Below are positions 1-6,782 of a stretch of 16,163 bases of DNA, piece by piece; within the stretch, counting starts at the first letter, position 1; each line of letters starts with the position of its first letter. Origin of the DNA: Sphingomonadaceae bacterium (GTDB taxonomy: Bacteria > Pseudomonadota > Alphaproteobacteria > Sphingomonadales > Sphingomonadaceae); the NCBI GenBank assembly GCA_023384025.1, contig JAHDXX010000044.1:1-16163 (forward strand), given 5' to 3'. The notes under the pieces were generated by a model that was not told the DNA's origin, did no database searches, and saw nothing but the letters and a program-made list of their open reading frames with translations. Made by a program: the position numbers and the translations under genes.

Positions 1-242
1 TGGGGACATGGTTCTTCTTCGGGCTGATCTCAGGTTAAGTTGTCAACGACCTGATCCAATACGGGTGCCACCAGTGGAAGCCGCGCGTCCGGATTGGCCA
101 GACGCTGATGAAGCACCATATGCGCCACCATCATGCCGACCAGGACGGCAATTTCGCGATTACGGGCATTTTCCTCGATCGGTGGTTCGGCACCGGAGTG
201 ACAAGCGTGCGCCGAAACAACCGGACGCAGGAGCCGGCTTAG
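1..242 (+). pseudogene. 3' remnant of a sterol desaturase / fatty acid hydroxylase family gene with an in-frame stop
   Basis: The frame beginning at base 3 reads GTWFFFGLISG, a TAA stop at 36-38, then VVNDLIQYGCHQWKP and, further on, LMKHHMRHHHADQDGNFAI and LDRWFGTG, ending at TAG 240-242. The HHMRHHH cluster followed by an acidic/Asn-Phe stretch and a W-x-F-G-T ending is the usual C-terminus of membrane di-iron fatty acid hydroxylases/sterol desaturases. These act on lipid or carotenoid-like substrates through histidine boxes. In relatives the stop position is normally Tyr (G-Y-V-x-Y-D), so a Tyr codon appears to have become TAA. The following Tyr and one or two nearby box histidines also look replaced (N at 45-47, Q at 57-59 and 72-74). 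The 5' part lies outside the window. Its last bases overlap the tail of the convergent glycosyltransferase gene. A sequencing error at base 38, or an unusual but intact C-terminal ORF, cannot be excluded. Confidence 0.6.
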
Positions 243-1447
243 TCCGCTTCGCCGGCCAGCGCCTCGATGGCCTGCCCGACAACCTTGAAGTGCCCTGCCC
301 AGGTCGGCTTCTGCCAGCCTTTGAGACGCTCTTGTTGCGCGCGCCAGCGCTCACCTTTCACGGCGTAGTCCATGATACATGCGCACCAGCCCGGGCCATC
401 GAGCGGGTCGAGGTACTCAGCGGTGGCACCGCCGACCTCGCGGTGGGCTGGCAGGTCGCTGCACAGTACCGGGACGCCCATCGCCAACGCCTCGGCCACC
501 GGCATGCCGAATCCTTCCGCGAACGACGGCATGAGCAGCCCGCTCGCACCAGCGAGCAAGACGGCCAGTTCGGCATCGGGGCAACCCGGCAGCTCTACCA
601 CTAACCCATTCAATGACGGGCACCGGTCAAGCATGTCGAGCACCTGCTCGTTTTCCCAGCCACGCCGACCGATCACCAGCAGCTGCGGTATGCATTCGGC
701 TGGCATCGTGGTTGCGAGCTGGCGCCATATATGCAGCAGCAGGAGGTGGTTCTTGCGACCTTCGATGGTACCCAGGCAGACGAAGTAGGGGTGTTTTCCG
801 GTGCCGTTCGCCGCACCAGGATCGGGCAGGTCCTTGGTCCCGAGCAGCGCCACATGGACCGGAACGCGACGCCCTGCCTGCTCGAGCCAGGGCTGGAGCG
901 ACTGCCCGGTCGCAGCGGAATTGACGATAACGGCATCGGCATGGCGGGCAATTGTCTCGATCCGCTTCCGGTGCAGTTCTGCCCCGCCCGGACGGGCATA
1001 TTCGGGAAATTCGAGCGGAATGAGATCGTGGACCATGCACAGGAAGCGCGCCCCGAGCCGCTGCACGATTCGACCTACCTTGCGCGGGTTGGTGAGGTGA
1101 TGGGGCGACACCTGGACATAGACTGGCCGCTGACCGTCCGGAGGCAGTGTCGAAGCCAGGGGAAACAAGCGGACCATCCACGGCAGCACCGACAGGAGCG
1201 AGCGCTGGCGCCGTTTGTCCGTATCAGACGCCCATCGCCGTTCGAGCTCGCCGAGATAGGCAACCGCGGCGGATCGACCGAGCATGCCGAAACGCCCAGT
1301 TGGATGGACCGCTCCGAAGTGCAAGTTGTCGCCGTAAATATCCAGCAGGCCGCGTGCGTAAGCCATTTCGACCCGATCGACGCCCGAAGGCGTGGAGTAG
1401 CGGACGCGCGATATCAGGCGCGAGATATCGAGGATGACCCTGCTCAT
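239..1447 (-). CDS. GT4-type glycosyltransferase (group 1)
   Basis: This 402-residue protein is a probable retaining GT-B fold glycosyltransferase that adds a sugar from a nucleotide donor to the capsule repeat on the cytoplasmic face. The N-terminus (MSRVILDISRLISR, then TPSGVDRVEMAYARGLLD at about 19-36) is typical of bacterial group 1 transferases. MVHDLIPLEFPEY lies near 138-150. The C-terminal donor domain begins at about 220 with FVCLGTIEGRKNH and contains the hallmark EGFGMPVAEAL near 311-321, the E-x7-E region that binds the nucleotide sugar. The ATG at 1445-1447 was chosen because it overlaps the TGA of the upstream KpsC-like gene as ATGA and the homologous protein starts there. The longer open frame upstream has no family similarity. 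It is the last gene of the kpsF operon and ends tail to tail with the broken hydroxylase. Donor, acceptor and linkage cannot be read from the sequence. Confidence 0.9.
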   Translation of the reverse strand: MSRVILDISRLISRVRYSTPSGVDRVEMAYARGLLDIYGDNLHFGAVHPTGRFGMLGRSAAVAYLGELERRWASDTDKRRQRSLLSVLPWMVRLFPLASTLPPDGQRPVYVQVSPHHLTNPRKVGRIVQRLGARFLCMVHDLIPLEFPEYARPGGAELHRKRIETIARHADAVIVNSAATGQSLQPWLEQAGRRVPVHVALLGTKDLPDPGAANGTGKHPYFVCLGTIEGRKNHLLLLHIWRQLATTMPAECIPQLLVIGRRGWENEQVLDMLDRCPSLNGLVVELPGCPDAELAVLLAGASGLLMPSFAEGFGMPVAEALAMGVPVLCSDLPAHREVGGATAEYLDPLDGPGWCACIMDYAVKGERWRAQQERLKGWQKPTWAGHFKVVGQAIEALAGEAD

Positions 1448-3048
1448 CGCCAGCGCGCCATGAACCGGCCTTGCCATCTGCGCAATCGCGAAACAGCCTG
1501 AAGGCGATTGGGGGCCTGCCGCCTGGCGAGGCGCGCCACCAGGACTTCGACCGGGCAAGGCAGGCGGGTGACCGGATCGAGATAGCGCGGGTAGAGGATC
1601 AACACCCCTGCGACCAGCTCGTCGAGAGTGAGCTTCCTGCCGCGGCGGGCAGGAATTTTCCCGAGATCCGTGGTCAACCCCCACCCGGCGTAGAACGGGG
1701 TGCCATGACAGGTGACCGCCTTTCCGCGCAGGAGCGCCTCGAACCCGGTTAGCGAGGTCAGGACATGGACTGCGTCGACAGCACACAGCACCGATGCCAT
1801 GGACCCCTGGCGCACGATCCGGTCGGCATGTTCCAGCACCCGCCGGTCATCAACCGCGCCTTCGCGGTGCCCGGCCTCGATATCGGGGTGCGGACGGTAC
1901 CAGATCTCGGCATCCGGTTCACAGGCACGGGCGCGGCGCAGCACTTCGAGGTTCGAACGGATACCGCCGCCCCCGGCGAGCACGGACATGTCGTCTTCGA
2001 CCTGCGCGGCCACCAGCACGACGCGGCGCCCTGCCACGGGTTCCGGAGGTTCTTCGCCCTGGCTGGCAGCATACTTGCTGATGCCACCTGCAACGATTGT
2101 CTCGCGCAAGCGGGCCGCCCGCGCGAGCAAGGCCGGGGAAAACTCCGCCTGTCCGAGGATCCGTTCGAGATCGCTTGGCCCCGACGGGTCGAAATGGATG
2201 CCGCTGAAGTCGACAACCACGGAAGCCGGCGGAACCAGATCACTGCCAAGCCCGGCCGACCGGATAAAGCCGTCTTCGATCCGGACCAGCCCGACCTGCT
2301 GCTGGTCCGCCAGTTCGGCCATGGCGGGCGAGAGCCGCGACGGCCAGACAGCCAGCTTGCCGCCGGCTTTCCGGGCCGTGGCGATCGCTTTGCGCGGATT
2401 GTGCAAGATCGGGATGGTTCGCTCGGGTAGCCACAGGAAGCGGCGAATTTCGTCCTGCTTCCACCAGGCCATTCCGCAGGCGGCGGCGATGGCGCGGTTG
2501 GCCTCTATTTGCCTGCGCCAGTCCGCCAGGATGGTGATCAGCGCTGGCAGCTTTGTGTCTTCCCCGGTGAAGGGGTCGCGACAGGTGGTCCGGCCCAGCT
2601 CTCCCGCCAGGCTTTCCCGCAGAGCCTGCGTGGTATCGCCGACCCGGCCGTAATGCCCGTCTGACAGCAGGCTCACAGGCAGGCCGAGCAGGGCGGCAAT
2701 TGCTACCCATTCGTCGTCTCCGTGGGCCACCAGCCCGGCTGCCGGTGCAAGTGCGGACCATGGGTCCGGGCCTGCATCGCAATGCACGTCTCGCCGGGGG
2801 TAAATCACGGGCGCGATCCCCGGAGGAGCGGCCGCGATCACCGGGTCGTGTTCGTGCGGTGCACAGCGGACGACCATGCCGCCGGGCTGGGCCAAAGGTG
2901 CCGGCGGCAACCAGAACGCGCCTCCCACTCTGGCGCTGGCGAGCAACTGCAGTGTGTCTTCGGGCACTGGCCCGCCGAATGTTGTTGCCCCTGCTATGCG
3001 CAAAGGCGGACCGGGGAAGGGCGGCGCGCGCAAGAAGGTGCTGGTCAC
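1444..3048 (-). CDS. kpsC: KpsC-like capsule beta-Kdo transferase
   Basis: KpsC-family enzymes transfer Kdo from CMP-Kdo to build the poly-beta-Kdo linker on the lipid anchor of ABC-exported capsules. Starting from GTG 3046-3048 the protein has 534 residues. The C-terminal half carries a complete Kdo-transferase module: RIEDGFIRSAGLGSDLVPP near 256-274, GIHFDPSGPSDLE, QVEDDMS near 349-355, YRPHPD near 384-389, TSLTGFEALLRGK near 431-443, PFYAGWGL, and RKLTLDEL. The N-terminal part (about 70-190) resembles only the donor-binding half of a first module (DEWVAIAALLGLPV, DPFTGE, LADWRR) and has no EDGF motif. E. coli-type KpsC is about 675 residues with two full modules. The GTG overlaps the TGA of the preceding gene as GTGA. 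An ATG at 3061-3063 is the alternative start and would add 5 residues. It is followed by the GT4 gene with an ATGA overlap. Confidence 0.88.
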   Translation of the reverse strand: MTSTFLRAPPFPGPPLRIAGATTFGGPVPEDTLQLLASARVGGAFWLPPAPLAQPGGMVVRCAPHEHDPVIAAAPPGIAPVIYPRRDVHCDAGPDPWSALAPAAGLVAHGDDEWVAIAALLGLPVSLLSDGHYGRVGDTTQALRESLAGELGRTTCRDPFTGEDTKLPALITILADWRRQIEANRAIAAACGMAWWKQDEIRRFLWLPERTIPILHNPRKAIATARKAGGKLAVWPSRLSPAMAELADQQQVGLVRIEDGFIRSAGLGSDLVPPASVVVDFSGIHFDPSGPSDLERILGQAEFSPALLARAARLRETIVAGGISKYAASQGEEPPEPVAGRRVVLVAAQVEDDMSVLAGGGGIRSNLEVLRRARACEPDAEIWYRPHPDIEAGHREGAVDDRRVLEHADRIVRQGSMASVLCAVDAVHVLTSLTGFEALLRGKAVTCHGTPFYAGWGLTTDLGKIPARRGRKLTLDELVAGVLILYPRYLDPVTRLPCPVEVLVARLARRQAPNRLQAVSRLRRWQGRFMARWR

Positions 3049-3656
3049 GGCCGCTCGTTCCATGCCGCGATCCGAAGGCCGCCTTCTGCGGTGACCTCGA
3101 CAATGCCGTATGCACCGGTCGACAACTTCAAAGATGCGAGGCCGGTCGATTGCCGCATGAGGGCGGGATCCGACAAGAGCGCGAAACGGGCCGCGCCATT
3201 GCTTGTCACTGCGAGGACAGGGCCGGACGCCGCTGTACTCTCGCCCAGGAACGCGCGCCATGCAGCGTTTCGCCCCGCAGCGTCGACCGACCATCCCGAC
3301 GGGGCGATCCCTTCGCGGTCCCAGGCCGCGATGGCCTCTGCGCCGATCCGGGCAAGCACGTCTTGCTCGGTCTGGCCTTCATCCGGGCCATGATCGATTT
3401 CACGCAGGAACGACGCTGGCTCGATCGGAACAGGCAGGGCCTGATGCGCGGCGATGGCCTCAGCCGTCTGCCGCGTCCGGAGCAAGGGTGATGTCACTAT
3501 CCGGCTGAATCTCCAGTCCTTATCGGCGAAGCAGCGGCCCAGCGCATCGGCCTGTTGCAGCCCCTTGGCGGTCAGCGGCAGGTCGGTGCGCGCGCCGATG
3601 CGGCGCGGCTCTTCACCGGCTTCGAAGGTATTTCCGTGGCGTACAATGACAATCAT
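3045..3656 (-). CDS. Histidine phosphatase (phosphoglycerate mutase-like) family protein
   Basis: This 203-residue protein starts MIVIVRHGNTFEAGE, the phosphohistidine RHG motif of the histidine phosphatase superfamily. It continues with LPLTAKGLQQADALG, SPLLRTRQTAEAI (the conserved phosphate-binding Arg) and REIDHGPDEG (the usual acid residue). The second catalytic His, normally in a V-S-H-G block near the C-terminus, is here VTSNGAARF, so Asn replaces His. The enzyme may be altered in mechanism or activity. The ATG at 3654-3656 is set by the RHG motif, which is normally within 10 residues of the N-terminus. The gene sits 13 bases after kdsB and overlaps the KpsC-like gene by 4 bases, so it is a firm member of the Kdo operon. 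No KdsC-type Kdo-8-phosphate phosphatase is seen in the window, and this protein is a candidate for that or another capsule-linked phosphatase step. That role is inference. Confidence 0.82.
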   Translation of the reverse strand: MIVIVRHGNTFEAGEEPRRIGARTDLPLTAKGLQQADALGRCFADKDWRFSRIVTSPLLRTRQTAEAIAAHQALPVPIEPASFLREIDHGPDEGQTEQDVLARIGAEAIAAWDREGIAPSGWSVDAAGRNAAWRAFLGESTAASGPVLAVTSNGAARFALLSDPALMRQSTGLASLKLSTGAYGIVEVTAEGGLRIAAWNERP

Positions 3657-3669
3657 GGGGCGGCTGGGC

Positions 3670-4491
3670 TCAGGCCGGAAAAGGGTCACCGTAGCGCGCA
3701 ATCGCATCCTCGGCCATGGCCAGGTCTGCTGCGGTATCTATCCCTGACATCAGTTGCGGCGGCGCATGCACGGCGATCGTTTGGATCGTCCGTCCATGCT
3801 CAAGGAAGCGAAGTTGCTCCAGGCTTTCGAGCTGTTCGTAGGTGCCCGGTTCGGACTGTTCGGCGAACCACGATAGCGCTTGCGCGGTGTAGCCGTAGAG
3901 CCCGATATGTTGCCAGACGGGCGACATCGGATGCGTCCGAAGTTGCGCTTCGACGCGCATGGCGGGGACGACCGCCTTGGAGAACCACAGCGCCCGGCCG
4001 TCGGCAGCGCGGATGCAGGTGGTGCCGCTGAAGGGGGCTTCCTGCTTGTGCGCCCGCAAGCGATCAAGCCGCTTCCAGTCGAGCTGGAAGACCGGTGTCA
4101 CGACATCCGCGCCGCTGGTTCTGAGCGCTTCGACGACCTGGACCACTGTATCGACCGGCACGAACGGCGCGTCGCCTTGCAGGTTCACCACCGAACGGGG
4201 GCGAGATGGCGCCTGCATTGCTGCGGCATGGGCGCGCAGCGTGCCCGAGCCAAGCGCCGGGTCGGTCATCGTGACATCGATGCCGAGCGCTGCGGCGTGA
4301 TCGGCGATCCGCCGGTCGTCTGTCCCAACTACGACGTCGCAGTCTCCCGCAACCTGCGCCGCTTGTGCGGCGATGGCGGCAACCCGCTCCAGCAAGGAGC
4401 GTCCGCAAATCTGCAGCAAGGGTTTGCCGGGCAGTCGCGATGATCCGTACCGCGCCGGAATGACGATCAGGTCGCGATCGATTGTCTGCAC
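3670..4491 (-). CDS. kdsB: 3-deoxy-manno-octulosonate cytidylyltransferase (CMP-Kdo synthetase)
   Basis: KdsB activates Kdo with CTP to give CMP-Kdo, the donor for the KpsC-type transferase, in the cytoplasm. The N-terminus DLIVIPARYGSSRLPGKPL is the nucleotide-binding signature. It is followed by VVGTDDRRI, VVNLQGDAPFV (family form NVQGDEP; the metal-binding Asp is kept and the next Glu is Ala), ALWFSKAVVP, HIGLYGYTAQAL, LEQLRFLEHG and SGIDTAADL, which carries the second metal Asp. Length from GTG 4489-4491 is 273 residues, somewhat above the usual 245-250. This GTG is preferred because it lies just before the conserved start and 13 bases after the kpsF stop. An ATG at 4531-4533 would overlap kpsF by 29 bases and add 14 residues. 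The gene is second in the kpsF operon. Confidence 0.93.
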   Translation of the reverse strand: MQTIDRDLIVIPARYGSSRLPGKPLLQICGRSLLERVAAIAAQAAQVAGDCDVVVGTDDRRIADHAAALGIDVTMTDPALGSGTLRAHAAAMQAPSRPRSVVNLQGDAPFVPVDTVVQVVEALRTSGADVVTPVFQLDWKRLDRLRAHKQEAPFSGTTCIRAADGRALWFSKAVVPAMRVEAQLRTHPMSPVWQHIGLYGYTAQALSWFAEQSEPGTYEQLESLEQLRFLEHGRTIQTIAVHAPPQLMSGIDTAADLAMAEDAIARYGDPFPA

Positions 4492-4504
4492 TGCACCGGA
4501 AGGT

Positions 4505-5491
4505 TCAGCCAACGCAGGCCCTGACCAGGTCATGCATGTGGACCACGCCAACCAGTCGCCTGCCTTCCACGATGAAGATGACCGACACCGCATTCTCGTT
4601 CATCAGCTGGAGCGCGGTCTTGCAGGAAATGTCTGCCTCGACCGTGATCGGGCTTGTCGACATATGAAGGCTGATCGGATCGGCAAGGTCATTGATGCCG
4701 ATGCAGCGCCGCAGATCGCCGTCGGTGAACACGCCGACCAGCAGGCCCTGGTGGTCAACCACGGCAGTGGCGCCATAGCGTTTCCGGCTCATCTCGATGG
4801 TCGCATAGCTGAGCGGGGCATCGCAGATCACCTTGGGCACCGCATCGCCGGTGCCCATGATCTGGTTGACCGGCATCAGCATGGTGCCGAGCTTGCCGCC
4901 CGGATGGAAACCGTGGAAGTCGGACGGCCCGAAGCCCCGCGCCTTCATCAATGCGGTGGCCAGCATGTCGCCCAGGACCATCTGAACGGTGGTCGACGAA
5001 GTTGGCGCGAGCGAATTGGGGCATGCCTCCGTAACCTGGGGCAGTTCCAGGCAGATTGTTGCTGCGCGGCACGCCGTGCTGCCCTTGCCGGCGGTTGCAA
5101 CAATCAGGGTGATGCCGAGGCGCTGGCAATAACGGAACACATCGCCCAGCTCCCTGGTCTCACCCGACCAGCTGATCGCCAGAACGACGTCGTTACGGGC
5201 AATCAGGCCCAGATCACCATGGCTTGCTTCGCCGGGGTGAAGGAAAGATGCCGGCGTGCCTGTCGATCGCAGGGTGGCGGCGATCTTTGTCCCGACAAGG
5301 CCGCTCTTGCCCATGCCGCACACGATCACCCGGCCTTCAACGGCGACAATCGCTTCGACTGCACGATCGAATGATTCACAGAACGCCGGATCGTCCATCG
5401 CGGACCGCAGTTCCTGCAGCGCGCCGATTTCGATCTCGACTGTTTCCACAGCTGATTGGCCGTATCGTGAGGCCACGATCGCAGAATTCAT
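4505..5491 (-). CDS. kpsF: D-arabinose-5-phosphate isomerase, KpsF/KdsD type
   Basis: The enzyme interconverts D-ribulose-5-phosphate and D-arabinose-5-phosphate, the first committed step of Kdo synthesis. The 328-residue protein has the normal architecture: a SIS sugar-isomerase domain at about 40-175 (VIVCGMGKSGLVGTKIAATL, FLHPGEASHGDLG, ISWSGETREL, and the S-L-A-P-T-S-S-T-T stretch) followed by a pair of CBS domains at about 205-328 (including GVFTDGDLRR and GVVHMHDLVRA). GFHPGGKLG links them, as in KdsD/KpsF. The ATG at 5489-5491 gives the expected N-terminus, with AAGG about 12 bases upstream as a modest ribosome binding site. It is the first gene of the leftward operon and diverges from kdsA. 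KdsD and KpsF share the same reaction; the capsule context favours the name kpsF. Confidence 0.95.
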   Translation of the reverse strand: MNSAIVASRYGQSAVETVEIEIGALQELRSAMDDPAFCESFDRAVEAIVAVEGRVIVCGMGKSGLVGTKIAATLRSTGTPASFLHPGEASHGDLGLIARNDVVLAISWSGETRELGDVFRYCQRLGITLIVATAGKGSTACRAATICLELPQVTEACPNSLAPTSSTTVQMVLGDMLATALMKARGFGPSDFHGFHPGGKLGTMLMPVNQIMGTGDAVPKVICDAPLSYATIEMSRKRYGATAVVDHQGLLVGVFTDGDLRRCIGINDLADPISLHMSTSPITVEADISCKTALQLMNENAVSVIFIVEGRRLVGVVHMHDLVRACVG

Positions 5492-5567
5492 GAACAGTTC
5501 AGCCTTATGGCAGTTGCGACTCTACCCCAACGGGCCCCGGCGATCATCGGTGCGCGTCAGTGGATGG

Positions 5568-5596
5568 ACTATGGCCGCAAGTCCCTGTAGGGTCAA
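5568..5596 (-). promoter_or_regulatory. Candidate sigma70-type promoter for the kpsF operon
   Basis: On the minus strand TTGACC (bases 5596-5591) is followed after exactly 17 bases by CATAGT (5573-5568). This gives five of six and four of six matches to TTGACA and TATAAT. Transcription would start near 5561 and leave a leader of about 70 bases before the kpsF ATG. It is the best promoter-like pair in the divergent kpsF-kdsA gap. This is a consensus match only. Confidence 0.4.
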
Positions 5597-5653
5597 CGAG
5601 TTCTGGTGCGAGCGGGTGTAAATCCCGTCGTCTATGGACCTCATTTGACCAGA

Positions 5654-6514
5654 ATGTCGGACTACAGGCACTTTCAGATGCAACTTTGCAACACAACAGT
5701 TGGTGGCAGCGCGCCGCTGTTCGTTATTGCCGGCCCCTGTGTGATCGAATCGGCCAGCCATGCATTGGCGGTGGCTGAGCACCTAGCTGCAGTGGCCGAA
5801 CGGCTTGGCCTGCTGCTGATCTTCAAGAGTTCGTTCGACAAGGCGAACAGGAGTTCGGGCAAGTCGTTCCGCGGCCCGGGCTTGGAGGAAGGATTGCGGA
5901 TCCTTGAGCGAGTGCGCCTGGAAACAGGCTTGCCGGTTCTGACGGATGTGCACGAACGCGAACAGGTCGTGCCGGTCGCAGAAGTGGTGGATGTGCTGCA
6001 GACGCCCGCGTTCCTTGCGCGCCAGACAGACTTCATCGAAGCCGTGGCGGCGTCAGGCAAGCCGGTGAATATCAAGAAGGCCCAGTTCATGGCTCCCGGT
6101 GACATGGCGCAGGTGGTGTCCAAAGCCCGCGATGCGGCGACGCGGGCAAAGGTGGAACCGGATGCCTTCATGGTGTGCGAGCGGGGCGTCTCGTTTGGCT
6201 ACAACACGCTGGTCTCGGACATGCGCAGTCTGGCCATCATGGCGAGCACAGGTTGCCCGGTGGTGTTCGACGCGACCCATTCGGTGCAGCAGCCAGGCGG
6301 GCTGGGTGACCGCTCGGGCGGGCAGAGCGAATTCGTGCCGCTGCTGGCGCGGGCGGCAGTGGCTGCCGGGGTGGCCGGGCTGTTCATGGAGACGCACCCT
6401 GACCCCGCCAATGCCTTGTCGGATGGCCCAAATGCCCTGCCGCTCGACCAGTTCGAACCGCTGGTGAGGCAGCTTCAGCGGATCGACCAGCTGGTCAAGG
6501 ATGGGGGGCAGTGA
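5654..6514 (+). CDS. kdsA: 3-deoxy-8-phosphooctulonate synthase (Kdo-8-phosphate synthase)
   Basis: KdsA condenses arabinose-5-phosphate with phosphoenolpyruvate to give Kdo-8-phosphate. Visible motifs are LFVIAGPCVIES near the N-terminus, FKSSFDKANRSSGKSFRGP, PVLTDVHE, LQTPAFLARQTDFI, NIKKAQFMAPGDM, CERGVSFGYNTLVSDMRSL, FDATHSVQQPGG and METHPDPANALSDGPNALP, so all usual blocks are present in order. Cys in AGPC, where E. coli KdsA has Asn, marks the metal-dependent class. The start is uncertain. ATG 5654 gives 286 residues. ATG 5678 (MQLCNTTVGG) gives 278 and aligns best with typical KdsA starts. Neither has a strong ribosome binding site. The gene diverges from kpsF and is followed by a 268-base gap before kpsE on the same strand. 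Confidence 0.94.
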   Translation: MSDYRHFQMQLCNTTVGGSAPLFVIAGPCVIESASHALAVAEHLAAVAERLGLLLIFKSSFDKANRSSGKSFRGPGLEEGLRILERVRLETGLPVLTDVHEREQVVPVAEVVDVLQTPAFLARQTDFIEAVAASGKPVNIKKAQFMAPGDMAQVVSKARDAATRAKVEPDAFMVCERGVSFGYNTLVSDMRSLAIMASTGCPVVFDATHSVQQPGGLGDRSGGQSEFVPLLARAAVAAGVAGLFMETHPDPANALSDGPNALPLDQFEPLVRQLQRIDQLVKDGGQ

Positions 6515-6782
6515 CCGGCGTTTGGTGGCGAAAGCGCCCGAATGCAGTCGCGTCCAGCTATCCCGGCAATTGTCTTGTTGGATGCGGAGCGCTAGGGCGC
6601 CGCAGGATTCGGCAGGCAGAAGCGCTGCGGTCATGCCAAGTGCGAGCGATGTGGCGGGCATCAGGGTATGAAGAGCGGCCTCCCGTCAGGTCCGAATTGG
6701 CGGCCTTGCGTGAAGGGGCGTGGTTGAAAACTTGCATTCGCCGGGTCGCATCCGCGCGCAGTTTACGGAACAGAGGCAGTTG
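6515..6782. other. Gap between kdsA and kpsE without a convincing gene
   Basis: No RNA gene or recognisable protein was found here. A plus-strand open frame runs through it from GTG 6511 to TGA 6781-6783 (90 codons). It touches both neighbours at GTGA and TGATG junctions, but its codons are poor for this genome (CTA, TTA, AGA, AGG, GGA and CGA appear, and third-position GC is visibly lower) and the product is Arg/Cys/Trp-rich with no known family. CCGCAG and CTGCGG form an imperfect hairpin near 6601-6630. The gap may contain a kpsE promoter, but no clear -35/-10 pair could be picked. Confidence 0.5.

Noticed and set aside
731..1501. Plus-strand open frame of 256 codons opposite the GT4 gene
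   Set aside because: The minus-strand frame has clear glycosyltransferase motifs; the plus-strand product has none.
1712..2653. Plus-strand open frame of 313 codons opposite the KpsC-like gene
   Set aside because: It is Ser/Arg-rich, without motifs, and antisense to a well-supported Kdo transferase.
5612..5640. tRNA T-arm-like stem-loop (GCGGG, 7-base loop, CCCGT)
   Set aside because: The loop is TGTAAAT, not the T-loop sequence, and no acceptor, D or anticodon stems could be paired with it.
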